Source: Bradyrhizobium diazoefficiens
GTDB lineage: Bacteria > Pseudomonadota > Alphaproteobacteria > Rhizobiales > Xanthobacteraceae
Direction of reading: 5' to 3'
Assembly (NCBI RefSeq): GCF_016612535.1
Contig: NZ_JAENXS010000001.1
Coordinates: 1,637,501-1,701,500 of the forward strand
Length of the DNA: 64,000 nt
Every line of letters starts with the position of its first letter. The first letter of the stretch is position 1. Below, piece by piece: positions 36,224-45,654 of the stretch. The notes under the pieces were generated by a model that saw only the letters and a list, made by a program, of their open reading frames with translations, was not told where the DNA came from and did not search any database. The translations under genes were made by a program, and so were the position numbers.

Positions 36224-36496
36224 TTACTGCTTGGCCGGAGGATTCGTGTTTTTCCAGGTGGGGACTGAGTTAGTCACACCGACGGAAGGTTGGTTGGACG
36301 TTCCGATCGACGGCGCGGTAACCGTCCCGACAGTCTGTCCGGAACTTCCATAAGTGCCTTGCTGTGCCGGTGCTCCGGGGCGCACGCTCGTGCTGCCTTG
36401 TGTACCCGTCCCGGACGTCTGTGCGCTCACAGCAAATGGCGTCGCCGCAAATCCGAGAGCGACAAGTGCAACAATGGAGCGTCTCGTTCTCGTCAT
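36224..36496 (-). CDS. small secreted Gly/Ser/Thr-rich protein, copy 1
   Basis: This 90-residue protein starts MTRTRRSIVALVALGFA behind AAAGGATCA. The signal peptide ends near AVSAQ. The mature part is about 65 residues, low-complexity, and ends with the block YGSSGQTVGTVTAPSIGTS, PSVGVTNSVPTWKNTNPP. The same block closes the 37.2-kb gene, so the two are paralogues. No known domain; an exported, possibly surface-associated protein. Convergent with the dpp operon. Confidence 0.75.
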   Translation of the reverse strand: MTRTRRSIVALVALGFAATPFAVSAQTSGTGTQGSTSVRPGAPAQQGTYGSSGQTVGTVTAPSIGTSNQPSVGVTNSVPTWKNTNPPAKQ

Positions 36497-36861
36497 GGCT
36501 GATCCTTTTGGTACTATCCCTCAGCCGCATCGGCCGGCGCTGGGGCGAACCGCTCGTGAACTGAACCTACGGACAACGCCACGCGCGCGAAAATGTGCCG
36601 TAACATGCACACACCGCGGGTCCTGACATTCCATCACGATGCTGCGACGAACGGCTCCGGCCCGGCCCCGGTGAGCGCGCGCCGCGGCACGAGGCAGACG
36701 CTTCACTCCGGTATCCCGTTCCGCCCCCCGCATCGGAGCAGTCACGGGCTTTTTATCCCGCATGACCGAACTCATAGCTGCAAACCCGAATGTCGTCCCC
36801 TACATCCCTATTGAATGATTATCATCATTTTAAAACGGATCACCGATCCAACGGAGCCGAC
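36497..36861. other. 365-nt intergenic region, no gene seen
   Basis: Divergent starts of the small secreted protein (minus) and the 54-codon gene (plus) share this gap. I see no ORF with a credible ribosome site, no palindrome longer than about 6 bp and no repeat copy. Promoters for both sides must lie here; an AT-rich stretch at 36812-36845 is the best location for the plus-strand one. Confidence 0.5.
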
Positions 36862-37026
36862 ATGGGCCAGGTTATTCAGTTTGTCTCGAAGTCCGATCGC
36901 GAGCGTATCCGCCTTATCCAGGAGGCCCGCGCAATCTACGACAGCATCTTCCCGCCGGCGGATCCGGTCAGCGAGCAGCCGGACGGAACGAATATCCGTC
37001 GCGGCGACGGGGGCAACCTCGCGTGA
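36862..37026 (+). CDS. 54-residue hypothetical protein
   Basis: It starts MGQVIQFVSKSDRERIRLI behind GGAG at 5-nt spacing; a longer frame from 36790 lacks a ribosome site. The body is a charged amphipathic helix (SKSDRERIRLIQEARAIYD) followed by a Pro-rich tail (SIFPPADPVSEQPDG). I recall similar short proteins in Bradyrhizobium, function unknown. Its TGA overlaps the GTG of the next mini-gene, so the two are translationally coupled. Confidence 0.65.
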   Translation: MGQVIQFVSKSDRERIRLIQEARAIYDSIFPPADPVSEQPDGTNIRRGDGGNLA

Positions 37027-37232
37027 TCAAGATCATAGCCGTGCTCTGCAGCCTTGCCTCGCCGGCGAATTGCCACGAGCAGATCGTCACCACGTCGGAC
37101 TTCGCCGACGTCTCGATGCAGTCCTGCATGATGGGCGCGCCGCAGCTCGCCGAATGGATGAACCAGCATCCGGCCGAGCGGCTGGCGGGATGGCGCTGCG
37201 TGATCGGCCAACAGGGCAGCAGGGGCGCATGA
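37023..37232 (+). CDS. 69-residue small secreted protein coupled to the preceding gene
   Basis: A GTG at 37023 overlaps the upstream stop (GTGA). The N-terminus MIKIIAVLCSLASPANC is a short hydrophobic export signal or the front of a periplasmic protein. The rest has three further Cys (QSCMMGAPQLAEWMNQHP, GWRCVIG), suggesting one or two disulfides. It ends 13 nt before the convergent secreted-protein gene. Function unknown. Confidence 0.6.
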   Translation: MIKIIAVLCSLASPANCHEQIVTTSDFADVSMQSCMMGAPQLAEWMNQHPAERLAGWRCVIGQQGSRGA

Positions 37233-37245
37233 TATTGGAGGCTCC

Positions 37246-37536
37246 CTACCTGACGGGCGGGTTCGTATTGCTCCAGGTCGGGACTGCATTGGTTACGCCG
37301 ACCGACGGCCAATTATACGTTCCGATCGATGGCGCCGTGACCGTTCCGATCGACTGTCCCGAACTTCCATAAGTCCTGGGCTGCGTCGCGGTCACTCCAG
37401 GGCTTCCATAGGTTGTGGCCGGCACGGTCGTGCTGATGTGCCTGCTGGATCTGTGCCCCTTCGCTTCGGCCGCGAAGGGCGCCGCCGCCAGCCCGACAGC
37501 GACAAGTGCCGCAATAGAGAGCTTGGTTCTTGTCAT
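37246..37536 (-). CDS. small secreted Gly/Ser/Thr-rich protein, copy 2
   Basis: This 96-residue protein starts MTRTKLSIAALVAVGLA behind GAGAGGAACA. The signal peptide ends AAEAKG. The mature part carries a basic stretch (KGHRSSRHIS) absent from copy 1, then the shared block YGSSGQSIGTVTAPSIGTY, PSVGVTNAVPTWSNTNPP. Both N-terminus and C-terminus align with the 36.2-kb gene; the middle differs. A pair of paralogues about 1 kb apart suggests local duplication. Confidence 0.75.
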   Translation of the reverse strand: MTRTKLSIAALVAVGLAAAPFAAEAKGHRSSRHISTTVPATTYGSPGVTATQPRTYGSSGQSIGTVTAPSIGTYNWPSVGVTNAVPTWSNTNPPVR

Positions 37537-37687
37537 GGCTGTTCCTCTCGTTGCTTGCCCCCTTACAAGTCGTTCGTTGGTCAGACCGTTTCAATACACC
37601 ACAGGCTTACAACTCCGTGTGCCGCGACATGTACGGGAGCGCAGGCGGTGGCGCGATCAGCGCCGCCGCGGACGGCTGGCCTTGCGG

Positions 37688-37783
37688 CTATGGCGCTCCT
37701 TCACGGTGGCGACCCAATTCACCGGTGGGCGGATAAATCGACTGAACGACATCCCCCGACAGGGGCAGCTTGAACACGGGCAT
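37688..37783 (-). pseudogene. 31-codon ORF starting MPVFKLPLSGDVVQ, likely gene remnant
   Basis: An ATG at 37783 follows GAGGGGAA at good spacing and reads MPVFKLPLSGDVVQSIYPPTG before a TAG at 37688. I recall the opening MPVFKLPLSGDV from longer (about 110-residue) Bradyrhizobium hypothetical proteins, so this seems a truncated copy that keeps its translation start. It is equally possible that the short form is functional. It is divergent from the HTH gene at 37.9 kb. Confidence 0.45.
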
Positions 37784-37903
37784 GGAATTCCCCTCGCTGA
37801 CGCTCGACCGGGGCGGAGATATTACCACGATCATGGCCGCCTTCGGATGGACCCGAATCAGCGCTACTGCACTCGCTTCGACGACTTCGCGGATTGAGGT
37901 GAC

Positions 37904-38224
37904 ATGACCGGCCCCGAACTGAAGCAACTCCGTGACGACCTCTCCGAGGCCATCGAGCGCAAGCTCACCGCGGCCGACATGGCGAAGCTGTGCGCATTGC
38001 CTGAGAAGGGTGGCGCCGACACGATCCGGCGCTGGGAGGTGAGCGGACCGACGCTCGCCGCGACCAAGGTGCTGCGCGTGCTGGCGATGGCAAGCGAGCG
38101 CTATCCGATCCTGGAGAAGTTCGACATTTTCGATCGCCACGACGTGCGTGAGGAAGACCGACCCGCAAAGCGCGCGGCCTTCCGCGCCCAGATGCGCGAG
38201 GAGGTTCGGCGGCGTCTTGGTTGA
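37904..38224 (+). CDS. small HTH-like (XRE-type) protein
   Basis: This 106-residue protein has a likely helix-turn-helix in AADMAKLCALPEKGGADTIRR and a Trp-containing recognition part RRWEVSGPTLAATKVLRVL. A basic C-terminal helix (RAQMREEVRRRLG) follows. No effector domain. It could be a small DNA-binding regulator or a phage/plasmid-derived antitoxin-like protein. No toxin partner is adjacent. Confidence 0.55.
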   Translation: MTGPELKQLRDDLSEAIERKLTAADMAKLCALPEKGGADTIRRWEVSGPTLAATKVLRVLAMASERYPILEKFDIFDRHDVREEDRPAKRAAFRAQMREEVRRRLG

Positions 38225-38285
38225 GGCTACCCGGTGTCGTCAATCACGGCGCAACTCGGCACGCCGTCGACGCCGCCGAGTCAAA

Positions 38286-39572
38286 TCAGGCAGACTGCAC
38301 CGTCTTCAGGAACCGGCTCACCTCGTCCCTCAGGCGTTGGCTTTCGCCCGACAGCGACTTTGCCGCCAAAAAGACTTGGGAGGACGCCGAACCGGTATCT
38401 GTGGTTCCGCGCTGCACATCCAGGATATTGGCGGAGACCCGCTGCGTGCCCTCTGCCGCCTGCTGGACGTGGCGGGAAATCTCCTGCGTCGCCGTGCCTT
38501 GCTCTTCAACGGCAGCAGCAACGGCCGAGGCAATTTCCGACAGCCTCTCGATTGTTCCGCTGATCTCTCCGATGGCGCCGACCGACTCCTGCGTTGCGGC
38601 CTGGATGCCACTGATCTGCTGACCGATTTCACCTGTAGCCTTTGCCGTCTGCTCGGCCAGCGCCTTCACCTCGGAAGCGACCACGGCGAAGCCGCGGCCG
38701 GCCTCGCCGGCGCGCGCGGCCTCGATGGTCGCGTTCAACGCCAGCAAATTGGTCTGGCCGGCGATGCTGTTGATCAGCTCGACAACGTCACCAATGCGGG
38801 CCGCCGCCTTGGACAATTCGCTGACGCGATCGGTGGTCTTGCGTGCCTGCCCGACCGCCTCATTGGCGATGCGAGCCGATTCCTGCACCTGCCGGCTGAT
38901 TTCCCTGACAGAGGATGACAATTCCTCGGCGGACGAAGCGACCGATTGAACGTTGTTCGAAGCTTCCTCGGAAGCTCCCGCGACGGTGGCTGTCAAGCGT
39001 TGCGAGCGTTGGGCCGTGGCGGTCAATCCGGTCGCCGAGTTCTCGAGCTCCGACGAGGCGGAGGAGACGGTCGCCACGATCTTGCCGATGACATCTTCGA
39101 AATCGACGGCCAGCTTGCGAAGCAGCAATTTCTTTTCTTCATCCCCCTTCATCAGCCCATCGATTTCGACCAATGATCCGCAGGCGCGTCGCGGCTTGCG
39201 ATTCTCGTCGAGCACGACGCCGCCGGTTGCCCGGAACCAGCGATAACTTCCGTCCCGGGCTTTCAAACGATACTTCACGTCGTAGCCGATCCCGGTTTGG
39301 CAGGTCGAGCCGAAGGCGGCAAATGTGGGGGCGACATCGTCCGGGTGAAGGCGGTCCGACCAGGATTGCACGACGTTGGGGAATTCGGCCTCCGTCTTGA
39401 AGCCGAGGAGGCGCCGGAACTCGGACGACCAGGTCCACTGCGCCTTAGCGTGCATCGCATCGCCTTCATGGAAGATTGCGTCCCACAATCCGACGCCGCA
39501 ATGTAGCGACAGCGTGTCGAGCCACTCGGCCTTGCGAAGCAAGGCCTGATTTGTAAAGCGTCCCTTGAACAT
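38286..39572 (-). CDS. soluble PAS-containing methyl-accepting chemotaxis protein
   Basis: This 428-residue receptor starts [17 protein letters not shown] at 39572 behind GGGGACGA. A PAS_3-type domain at about 30-140 ([44 protein letters not shown]) precedes an MCP signalling domain; the hairpin tip reads [20 protein letters not shown]. No membrane segment, so it is cytoplasmic and may sense redox, light or metabolites through PAS. Adaptor and kinase genes are not in the window. Confidence 0.88.
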   Translation of the reverse strand: MFKGRFTNQALLRKAEWLDTLSLHCGVGLWDAIFHEGDAMHAKAQWTWSSEFRRLLGFKTEAEFPNVVQSWSDRLHPDDVAPTFAAFGSTCQTGIGYDVKYRLKARDGSYRWFRATGGVVLDENRKPRRACGSLVEIDGLMKGDEEKKLLLRKLAVDFEDVIGKIVATVSSASSELENSATGLTATAQRSQRLTATVAGASEEASNNVQSVASSAEELSSSVREISRQVQESARIANEAVGQARKTTDRVSELSKAAARIGDVVELINSIAGQTNLLALNATIEAARAGEAGRGFAVVASEVKALAEQTAKATGEIGQQISGIQAATQESVGAIGEISGTIERLSEIASAVAAAVEEQGTATQEISRHVQQAAEGTQRVSANILDVQRGTTDTGSASSQVFLAAKSLSGESQRLRDEVSRFLKTVQSA

Positions 39573-39899
39573 GCTCGTCCCCAAAAGTGCTGTCGCGGAC
39601 AAAACATCCGGACGACGCATTGCCTCTGCGCAGCCGGAAGAGTTCCACGCTTGCGTTAATGCGGCGTTAGCCTTGACGACCGGAAAACTGCGGTGCTCGA
39701 CGGGGTTAAGGCTTTCTTCACTGCTCCCTGGGCTTCACCGCTCATTAACTCCGCGTTAGGCACGCGCAACGTTTTGAGGCCATCGGAGGTCGCTGTGCCA
39801 TGCATGTGACAGCATTTTAGTCAAAAGCAAGCTATCTGCAAAACCAACGACGGCGCGGACAGCGCGCCTGCCGGGGACCATGTGTTTGGAGTTTGGACG
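39573..39899. other. 327-nt divergent intergenic region
   Basis: It separates the PAS chemoreceptor (minus) from the outer-membrane barrel gene (plus). A repeated GCGTTA motif occurs at 39653, 39663 and 39751, perhaps a binding site. The barrel gene promoter is expected near the AT-richer stretch at 39810-39845. No gene or long palindrome found. Confidence 0.45.
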
Positions 39900-40622
39900 A
39901 TGAAGAAGATTCTGTTTGCGACCGTTGCACTGCTCTCGGTGGGCGCGGCTGCGCCGGCAGTCGGTGCCGATCTCGGCGCCCGCCCCTATTACAACAAGGC
40001 GCCGGCCTATGCCGCGCCGATCTACAACTGGACCGGATTCTACATCGGTGCGCATGTCGGCGGCGCGTTCTCCAGCGACAACAATTTCAACGGCCTCTCC
40101 ACCGGCAACAACGGCAATGGCCGTTTCCTCGGCGGTCTGCAGGCCGGTGCGGACTGGCAGGTCAACCCGAACTTCGTGGTCGGCACTGAGGCCCAATATT
40201 CCTGGCTTTCCGGCAATGTCGGCGCGGTGTTCCCGGGCGGCGTGGCCTACACCAACGACCAGCGCGGCCTCGGCTCGATCACCGGCCGTCTCGGCTACAC
40301 CTGGGGCCCGGGCCTGGTCTACGTGAAGGGCGGTTACGCCTATTCGGACAACAACGAGAAAGTGACGATCGGCGGCGTGCCGACCGGCTTCATCATCGAT
40401 GGCGATCATCGCAACGGCTACACCGTCGGCGCCGGCCTCGAATACATGTTCGCCCCGAACTGGTCGGCCAAGGCCGAGTACCAGTACTACAATTTCGGCG
40501 ACGCGCACTTCACCGCAGGCCCACTGGTAGGCACCGGCAACTTCACCACCGACGATCACACCTTCAAGGCCGGCGTCAACTACCGCTTCAATTGGGCGAG
40601 CCCGATGGTCGCGCGCTACTGA
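39900..40622 (+). CDS. Omp31/RopB-like outer membrane beta-barrel protein
   Basis: This 240-residue protein starts MKKILFATVALLSVGAAAPAVGAD with a cleavable signal. It continues ARPYYNKAP and IYNWTGFYIGAHVGGAFSSD, the classic Omp31-like opening of rhizobial and Brucella barrels. Alternating beta strands run to the terminal FKAGVNYRFNW. It probably forms an 8-stranded barrel in the outer membrane. The start at 39900 is preferred over an ATG 18 nt upstream. A strong terminator follows. Confidence 0.9.
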   Translation: MKKILFATVALLSVGAAAPAVGADLGARPYYNKAPAYAAPIYNWTGFYIGAHVGGAFSSDNNFNGLSTGNNGNGRFLGGLQAGADWQVNPNFVVGTEAQYSWLSGNVGAVFPGGVAYTNDQRGLGSITGRLGYTWGPGLVYVKGGYAYSDNNEKVTIGGVPTGFIIDGDHRNGYTVGAGLEYMFAPNWSAKAEYQYYNFGDAHFTAGPLVGTGNFTTDDHTFKAGVNYRFNWASPMVARY

Positions 40623-40651
40623 TCGCGCCGGAAAAAACTCTTCACAATCAA

Positions 40652-40683
40652 GGGCCGGCATCGTTGCCGGCCCTTTCATTTTT
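40652..40683 (+). terminator. rho-independent terminator of the barrel gene
   Basis: Stem GGGCCGGCA / TGCCGGCCC with loop TCGT is followed by TTTCATTTTT, 30 nt behind the stop codon. Confidence 0.9.
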
Positions 40684-40788
40684 CGCTCTGCGGAACTAGC
40701 CAAGCAATTGTGCAACTTGCGATTTTTTAACCCGCTGCAGGGATACTCCGTGTCGAAAACATAAGATTACGGGTGTGGGGGAATTTCG

Positions 40789-42942
40789 ATGGCGATCCGT
40801 CTGGGTATTGGCCGTGTCCTTGGCCGTTTCAAGCCGCGCTTCAAAATGCCGAAATGGGGCCTGCGCGGCAGCCTGTTCGCGGCTTTCGCCGTGATCGCGG
40901 GCATGGGCCTCGTGATCGCAGCCGGCGCCGGCTTCGTGTTCAACCATCTCGGATCGACCATGATGGACCTGAGCGGCCGCGATATCCCGCGTCTTTCCGC
41001 CAGCCTTCAGCTCGCCTCGCAGAGCGCGACGCTCGCAGCGCAGGGCCCGGGCCTGCTCGCTTCGCCCAGCGATGATGCTTTGAACGAGCGCACCAAGAAC
41101 GTGAAGGACATCCAGCAACAGGCGATGGCCAAGCTCGGTGAGATCATCGAGCTCGGCGCCGACCAGCAGACTGCGAACGCGCTCCGCGACACCGCCAAGA
41201 GCATCGACGATGCCACGCAGAGCCTCGTGTCGGCGGCGCGCGAACGACTCGACACCGGCGCGCTCCACGACAAGCAGTATGAAGCACTGCGCAAGGCCCA
41301 GATCTCCTTCGTCGGCGCCGCAGGCCCGGCCATGCTGGATGCGCAGACGCGCCTCAACGCGATCCTCGGCGCGGCGGACGTGTCGGCCGATGATGCCACC
41401 GAGGCCGCCCGCACCGTCGCCCAGGTCTCGACCGTCTCCGCCAATGGCAATCTGATGGCCGCCGACATGATGGCGGCACTCTCGGCCAACAGCAGCGATA
41501 CGCTCGAAGCGATCGAGAAGGAATTCAAGACGACACGCGACCGCGTCAAGTCCAACCTCGAGGACATCCCGAACATTCCCTCGATGCAGGCCGTGCGCGA
41601 CGCCGTGCAGAAGCTGTTCGCCTTTGGCGAGGGCAAGACCGGCGTCTTCAAGATCCGCCAGAAGGAGCTCGACTCCATCGACTACGGCCAGACCATTTTG
41701 GACGAGACCCGCAAGCTCAATGTCGGCCTCGGCATCAGCGTACAGCAGCTGGTCGATGGCGTGCAGAAGGAGACCAACGCATCGACGTTCCAGGCGCGCC
41801 AGGAGATTTCGCTTGCCACGACCGCAATGCTGGCGCTCGGCGGGCTCACCTTGGTCGGCTCGGCGCTGTTCGTCTGGCTGTATGTCGGCCGCAACATCCT
41901 GCGCCGCATCCGTGAGCTTCAGCGCGCGATGCAGCTGCTCTCGGCCGGCGACCTCGATACCGAGATCGTCCGCTCCCGGCAGAACGACGAGATCGGCGTG
42001 ATGAAGGAAACGCTGACGGTGTTCCGCGACAGCATGATCGAGGCCCGGGCGCTTGCCGGCGAGCAGGACAAGGATCGCGTCATCAAGGCCGAGCGTGCCG
42101 CGCATATGGAGGCGAAGATTGCGGAGTTCGAGCGCACGGTGCGCACCGCGCTCGACAATCTGGCGCAATCGGCCAATTCGATGCAGGCGACCGCGCAGAG
42201 CATGTCGAACACCGCGGATCAGTCCAATGCGCTGGTGAACGCAGTCGCCTCCGCCGCCGAGGAGACCTCGGTCAATGTGCAGACCGTGTCGTCCGGCACC
42301 GAGCAGCTGTCGTCCTCGATCGAGGAGATCAGCAAGCAGGTCGTGACCTCGGCTGCGATCGCCAAGAAGGCGGTGGATGAGGCCGGCGCCACCGACAGCA
42401 CGGTGCAGAGCCTGGCCGACGGCGCGAGCCGCATCAGCGTCGTGGTCGACCTGATCCAGACGATTGCGTCGCAGACCAATCTGCTCGCGCTCAACGCCAC
42501 CATCGAGGCGGCGCGCGCGGGCGAGGCCGGCCGCGGCTTCGCAGTGGTTGCTTCGGAGGTGAAGAGCCTCGCGAGCCAGACCGCGAAGGCAACGGAGGAG
42601 ATCCGAACCCAGATCGCCAGCATGCAGCAGGCCACAACCTCGGCGGTCGGCGCCATCCAGGGCATCGGCCGGATCATCGGCGAGATCGACAACGTCACGA
42701 CGACGATCGCGGCGGCAGTCGAGGAACAAGGCGCGGCCACCCGCGAGATCGCCCGCAACATCCAGCACGCGGCCGGGGGCACCAGCGAGGTCTCCAGCAA
42801 CATCGTCGGTGTCTCCACGGCCTCGGCCGAGGCCGGCGCTGCGGCGACCGAAGTGCTGAGTGCCTCCGACGCGCTCCGACGCGAGGCCGACATGCTGCGC
42901 GGCGAGATCGACGCGTTCCTCAACAACATGCGGGCTGCGTAG
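40789..42942 (+). CDS. transmembrane methyl-accepting chemotaxis protein
   Basis: This 717-residue receptor has a basic N-terminus, TM1 at about 26-50 ([20 protein letters not shown]), a large helical periplasmic sensor at 51-340, TM2 at about 344-364 ([20 protein letters not shown]) and HAMP at 365-420 ([20 protein letters not shown]). The signalling domain has tip [20 protein letters not shown]. The sensor has no recognisable Cache or PAS motif and is all-helical with Ala/Asp/Ser-rich repeats. Ligand unknown. Confidence 0.9.
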   Translation: MAIRLGIGRVLGRFKPRFKMPKWGLRGSLFAAFAVIAGMGLVIAAGAGFVFNHLGSTMMDLSGRDIPRLSASLQLASQSATLAAQGPGLLASPSDDALNERTKNVKDIQQQAMAKLGEIIELGADQQTANALRDTAKSIDDATQSLVSAARERLDTGALHDKQYEALRKAQISFVGAAGPAMLDAQTRLNAILGAADVSADDATEAARTVAQVSTVSANGNLMAADMMAALSANSSDTLEAIEKEFKTTRDRVKSNLEDIPNIPSMQAVRDAVQKLFAFGEGKTGVFKIRQKELDSIDYGQTILDETRKLNVGLGISVQQLVDGVQKETNASTFQARQEISLATTAMLALGGLTLVGSALFVWLYVGRNILRRIRELQRAMQLLSAGDLDTEIVRSRQNDEIGVMKETLTVFRDSMIEARALAGEQDKDRVIKAERAAHMEAKIAEFERTVRTALDNLAQSANSMQATAQSMSNTADQSNALVNAVASAAEETSVNVQTVSSGTEQLSSSIEEISKQVVTSAAIAKKAVDEAGATDSTVQSLADGASRISVVVDLIQTIASQTNLLALNATIEAARAGEAGRGFAVVASEVKSLASQTAKATEEIRTQIASMQQATTSAVGAIQGIGRIIGEIDNVTTTIAAAVEEQGAATREIARNIQHAAGGTSEVSSNIVGVSTASAEAGAAATEVLSASDALRREADMLRGEIDAFLNNMRAA

Positions 42943-42953
42943 GTCGCCGACCC

Positions 42954-43038
42954 GTAGCCCGGATGGAGCGGAGCGCAATCCGGGGCGTTCACGCTTGCGG
43001 CGATGTCCTCGGATTTCGCTGCGCTCCATCCGGGCTAC
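42954..43038. repeat. GTAGCCCGGATGGAGCG-type inverted repeat
   Basis: Left arm GTAGCCCGGATGGAGCG and right arm CGCTCCATCCGGGCTAC are inverted around a 50-nt core, just behind the chemoreceptor stop. It is a dispersed element that could end transcription. Confidence 0.8.
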
Positions 43039-43126
43039 GGAAAACTGTCGGAATGACCGCTATGCGAGCTAGGCTCGCGTCCTTTTTCGGCTGGCGCCCC
43101 GCCCGCGCTGGGTTTAAGCCGGTAGC

Positions 43127-44188
43127 ATGAACGTAAAAACCGACACCGTGCAGTCCTCGGCCGAGGCCCTGCGCTATCCCTGGGAACAGCATCCCGGCCC
43201 CGAAGAGGTCGTGGAGGTCAGGCCCGGCGTGTTGTGGGCGCGGCTGAAATTGCCGTTCCGCCTCAACCACGTGAACATCTATTTGCTCGCCGACGGCGAC
43301 GGCTATGCGATGGTCGACGCCGGCTTCGGCAACGAGGAGACGATCGAGGCCTGGACCAAGCTGTTCGAAGGACCGCTGAAGGGCGTCAACATCACGCGCC
43401 TGATCGTCACGCACTCCCACCCCGACCATGTCGGTCTCGCGGGCTGGATCGTCGAGCGGTTCAATTGCCCGCTGGTGATGTCGCAGGTCGAATATCTACA
43501 ATCGGTCTATCACCAGAACCGCGGTACCGAGGAGCGGCGCGAGGCGCAGCGGCTGTTCTTCCGGCGCCATGGCATGGACGAGTCGCTCACCGAAAAGCTG
43601 CTCGGCCGCGGCCAGGATTATCTCAAGCGCGTCTCGGTGCTGCCGCCGTCCTACCGCCGTATCTCGCATGGCGACGAGGTCGTAATCGGCACGCGCCGCT
43701 TCAAGGTCATCACCGGCGGCGGCCATGCACTCGACCAGGTGATGCTGTATTGCGCCGACGACAAGCTGTTCCTCTCCGCCGACCAGGTGTTGAGCAAGAT
43801 CTCGCCGAACGTCAGCGTCTGGGCGGTCGAGCCCGACCAGAATTCGCTCGGCGAATATCTCGCCTCGCTCGCAAGCCTCACCACCACTCTGCCGTATGAC
43901 TTGCTCGTGCTGCCCGGCCATGGCGTGCCGTTCTACGGACTGAAGACCCGCATCAAGCAGCTCGCCGACCATCACGAGGAACGCTGCCGTCTGATCGCGG
44001 AGGCCTGCCGCGAGGTGCCGCAGACCTCGCGTGCGCTTGTGCCTGTCGTGTTCAACAAGCATGTGCTGGACGAACACCAGATGGGATTTGCGGCCGGCGA
44101 GCTCGTCGCCCACGTCAACTACATGATCGTCGAGGGCCGGCTGACGGCCGAGACCAAGGACGGCGTGCTGCAGTTCAGGACGACGTGA
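43127..44188 (+). CDS. MBL-fold metallo-hydrolase with C-terminal winged-helix-like part
   Basis: This 353-residue cytoplasmic hydrolase has the full metal motif THSHPDHVGLAGW, the later GGGHALDQVMLYC, LFLSADQVL and LPGHGVPF. The C-terminal 100 residues (MGFAAGELVAHVNYMIVEGRL) resemble the extra domain of LACTB2-like thioesterases and nucleases. Rhizobial relatives are annotated only as MBL hydrolases. The substrate may be a thioester. It reads toward hemA but is separated from it by a regulatory region. Confidence 0.82.
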   Translation: MNVKTDTVQSSAEALRYPWEQHPGPEEVVEVRPGVLWARLKLPFRLNHVNIYLLADGDGYAMVDAGFGNEETIEAWTKLFEGPLKGVNITRLIVTHSHPDHVGLAGWIVERFNCPLVMSQVEYLQSVYHQNRGTEERREAQRLFFRRHGMDESLTEKLLGRGQDYLKRVSVLPPSYRRISHGDEVVIGTRRFKVITGGGHALDQVMLYCADDKLFLSADQVLSKISPNVSVWAVEPDQNSLGEYLASLASLTTTLPYDLLVLPGHGVPFYGLKTRIKQLADHHEERCRLIAEACREVPQTSRALVPVVFNKHVLDEHQMGFAAGELVAHVNYMIVEGRLTAETKDGVLQFRTT

Positions 44189-44267
44189 GCGTTGTCTTAG
44201 CCCGGCCCCGCAAGCGGGGCGAGGGAGCAAACGGATGGTGCAGGGCAGCATTACAAGTCGCGCGGAC

Positions 44268-44281
44268 TTGATCGGGATCAA
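44268..44281. promoter_or_regulatory. FNR/FixK-type box upstream of hemA
   Basis: TTGATCGGGATCAA matches the TTGA-N6-TCAA consensus perfectly, about 135 nt upstream of the hemA start. In Bradyrhizobium FixK2 binds such sites under low oxygen, and oxygen-responsive hemA expression has been described in this genus. A CTCTCCCC-family repeat fragment (44203-44226) lies just upstream. Confidence 0.75.
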
Positions 44282-44299
44282 GTTTCAAATCGCACGATA

Positions 44300-44373
44300 G
44301 GGCATTTTGCCCAAATGCCCCTCACGGCCAAATGTGGGATAGCGCATAGACATTAGAGCTGGAAAAGCTCTAA
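44300..44373 (+). promoter_or_regulatory. two hairpins in the hemA leader
   Basis: GGGCATTT-TGCCC-AAATGCCC (44300-44320) and TTAGAGCT-GGAAA-AGCTCTAA (44353-44373) are perfect inverted repeats between the FixK box and the start codon. Depending on the transcription start, they are operators or leader-RNA hairpins. The second ends 42 nt before ATG. Confidence 0.55.
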
Positions 44374-44415
44374 AACGATGCGCCCTTTTGGCCAGTTCCG
44401 TCTCAGGTTGTCCCG

Positions 44416-45645
44416 ATGGATTACGCTCAGTTCTTCAACTCTGCCCTTGATCGTCTCCACACCGAGCGCCGCTACCGCGTGTTCGCCGACCTCGAACGCA
44501 TCGCCGGCCGGTTCCCGCACGCGCTGTGGCACTCGCCCAAGGGCAAGCGCGACGTCGTGATCTGGTGCTCCAACGATTACCTCGGCATGGGTCAGCACCC
44601 GAAAGTGGTCGGCGCCATGGTCGAGACCGCGACGCGAGTCGGCACCGGCGCGGGCGGCACCCGCAACATCGCCGGCACGCATCATCCGCTGGTGCAGCTC
44701 GAGGCCGAGCTCGCCGACCTCCACGGCAAGGAAGCCGCACTGCTGTTCACCTCGGGATATGTCTCCAACCAGACCGGCATCGCGACGATCGCAAAGCTCA
44801 TTCCGAACTGTCTGATCCTGTCGGACGAGCTCAACCACAATTCGATGATCGAAGGCATTCGGCAGTCCGGCTGCGAGCGGCAAGTGTTCCGCCACAACGA
44901 TCTCGCCGATCTCGAAGCGCTGCTGAAGGCGGCCGGTCCGAACCGGCCGAAGCTGATCGCCTGCGAGAGCCTTTACTCCATGGACGGCGACGTCGCGCCG
45001 CTCGCAAAGATCTGCGATCTCGCCGAGACGTATGGCGCGATGACCTATGTCGACGAGGTCCATGCGGTCGGCATGTACGGCCCGCGCGGCGGCGGCATTG
45101 CCGAGCGTGACGGCGTCATGCACCGCATCGACATCCTCGAAGGCACGCTGGCGAAAGCGTTCGGCTGCCTCGGCGGCTACATCGCCGCCAACGGCCAGAT
45201 CATCGACGCCGTGCGCTCCTACGCGCCGGGCTTCATCTTCACCACCGCGCTGCCCCCGGCGATCTGCTCGGCCGCGACGGCTGCGATCAAGCATCTGAAG
45301 ACCTCGAGCTGGGAGCGCGAGCGCCACCAGGACCGCGCCGCGCGCGTCAAGGCGATCCTCAATGCCGCCGGTCTGCCGGTGATGTCGAGCGACACGCATA
45401 TCGTGCCGTTGTTCATCGGCGATGCCGAGAAGTGCAAGCAGGCCTCCGACTTGCTGCTCGAAGAGCACGGCATCTACATCCAGCCGATCAACTATCCGAC
45501 GGTGGCCAAGGGCACCGAACGCCTGCGCATCACGCCGTCGCCCTACCATGACGACGGCCTGATCGATCGGCTCGCCGAAGCCCTGCTGCAGGTGTGGGAC
45601 CGCCTCGACCTGCCGCTGCGGGAAAAGTCGCTGGCGGCGGAGTAG
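44416..45645 (+). CDS. hemA: 5-aminolevulinate synthase
   Basis: This 409-residue PLP enzyme condenses glycine and succinyl-CoA to 5-aminolevulinate, the first step of heme synthesis by the Shemin route of alphaproteobacteria. It has [56 protein letters not shown] (PLP Asp) and the lysine motif [15 protein letters not shown]. Length and motifs are complete. An upstream FixK-type box suggests low-oxygen induction to meet heme demand for cbb3 oxidase or nodules. Confidence 0.97.
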   Translation: MDYAQFFNSALDRLHTERRYRVFADLERIAGRFPHALWHSPKGKRDVVIWCSNDYLGMGQHPKVVGAMVETATRVGTGAGGTRNIAGTHHPLVQLEAELADLHGKEAALLFTSGYVSNQTGIATIAKLIPNCLILSDELNHNSMIEGIRQSGCERQVFRHNDLADLEALLKAAGPNRPKLIACESLYSMDGDVAPLAKICDLAETYGAMTYVDEVHAVGMYGPRGGGIAERDGVMHRIDILEGTLAKAFGCLGGYIAANGQIIDAVRSYAPGFIFTTALPPAICSAATAAIKHLKTSSWERERHQDRAARVKAILNAAGLPVMSSDTHIVPLFIGDAEKCKQASDLLLEEHGIYIQPINYPTVAKGTERLRITPSPYHDDGLIDRLAEALLQVWDRLDLPLREKSLAAE

Positions 45646-45654
45646 ATCGGTCCT

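Noticed and set aside
37782..37907. 41-codon plus-strand frame overlapping the HTH gene start (ATGA)
   Set aside because: It is antisense in its first codon to the MPVFKLPLSGDV start on the minus strand, which has a far better ribosome site. Coupling to the HTH gene remains only a weak possibility.
40696..43029. 777-codon minus-strand frame over the membrane chemoreceptor
   Set aside because: The plus strand encodes an intact MCP; the antisense frame is His/Arg/Gly-rich without any motif.
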